A stretch of 15,965 nucleotides of DNA from contig JAFQOC010000403.1 of assembly GCA_017420845.1 (NCBI GenBank), positions 1 to 15,965 of the forward strand. Reading direction: 5' to 3'. Positions 15,927-15,965 of the stretch are shown piece after piece. The stretch's first letter is position 1; each line of letters starts with the position of its first letter. Under the pieces are notes generated by a model. It had not been told where the DNA came from and made no database searches. It saw only the letters and a program-made list of their open reading frames with translations. Source of the DNA: Clostridia bacterium (GTDB lineage: Bacteria > Bacillota > Clostridia > Oscillospirales > CAG-272). The position numbers and the translations under genes are program-made.

Positions 15927-15965
15927 ACTCCCCGTTCCCGTCACCCTATTTCGGGAGCGGGGAAC
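15927..15965. terminator. Strong hairpin cut by the window edge (possible terminator)
   Basis: An inverted repeat with an 11-base loop (15941-15951). On the plus strand 12 contiguous pairs form (15929-15940 with 15952-15963, one G.U). On the minus strand the same stem has one internal A/C mismatch and two end wobbles, and the downstream tail (TCCTGTTTTGAG) is only weakly T-rich. It may end a neighbouring transcript beyond the window or act as an attenuating stem in this operon's leader. The decisive flank to the right is not available. Confidence 0.4.

Larger units (their letters stand above)
15650..15965 (-). other. Operon leader / intergenic region at right edge
   Basis: These 316 bases upstream of the first gene contain the ribosome site, the dyad at 15710-15734 and the edge hairpin at 15927-15965. 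I found no convincing sigma-A promoter on the minus strand: TATGTT and CATATG lack -35 partners, and TTGACG lacks a -10. I could not match a known riboswitch class. A GGCTGAGAG string near 15855 resembles part of a thiamine (THI) box but lacks the rest of it. The promoter may be unrecognised here or lie beyond the window. Confidence 0.5.

Overview
The window is one single-direction gene cluster on the minus strand. It reads from right (15649) to left (121) and probably forms one transcription unit of seven genes. Strong AGGAGG-type ribosome binding sites, Gram-positive-style signal peptides, MalF/MalG-type sugar permeases with no ATPase beside them, and the DUF5696 and YIP1-type proteins all point to Bacillota. 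The G/C-rich third codon positions and overall style suggest an uncultured, gut-type member of class Clostridia. That placement is inference; no rRNA or marker gene is present.

Layout in transcription order: (1) a leader of about 316 bp at the right edge (15650-15965) with no convincing gene, a hairpin at the extreme edge and a 25-bp dyad; (2) a very large sugar-type solute-binding protein (12122-15649, 1175 aa) with carbohydrate-binding-like domains in front of the binding-protein fold; (3) and (4) a MalF-like and a MalG-like permease, translationally coupled (11128-12072, 10254-11126); (5) an exported NHL beta-propeller, TPR and YIP1 membrane protein (8075-10234); (6) a giant exported DUF5696 protein (2242-8046, 1934 aa); (7) and (8) a second MalF-like/MalG-like permease pair (1233-2207, 121-1221). 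A rho-independent terminator follows at 47-80. The numbering runs to eight because the leader is item 1; there are seven genes.

Working model (inference): the binding protein and the DUF5696 protein act outside the cell on a complex glycan or glycoconjugate. The NHL-TPR-YIP1 protein would be a membrane-fixed scaffold or sensor, and one or two heterodimeric permeases would import the product using a shared ATPase encoded elsewhere (MsmX-type sharing is known in Bacillota). From memory, similar gene sets (large binding protein, two permeases, YIP1 protein, DUF5696 protein, two more permeases) occur in Paenibacillus and Clostridia, so the set is probably a conserved but functionally uncharacterised module.

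The most unusual sequence feature is in the DUF5696 protein. A predicted helical block of about 900 residues lies between its barrel-like core and a short C-terminal beta segment, and it contains diverged repeats with a period near 200 residues. The second permease pair also carries enlarged extracytoplasmic loops that the first pair lacks. Everything on the plus strand that looks open is an antisense shadow caused by strong codon bias.
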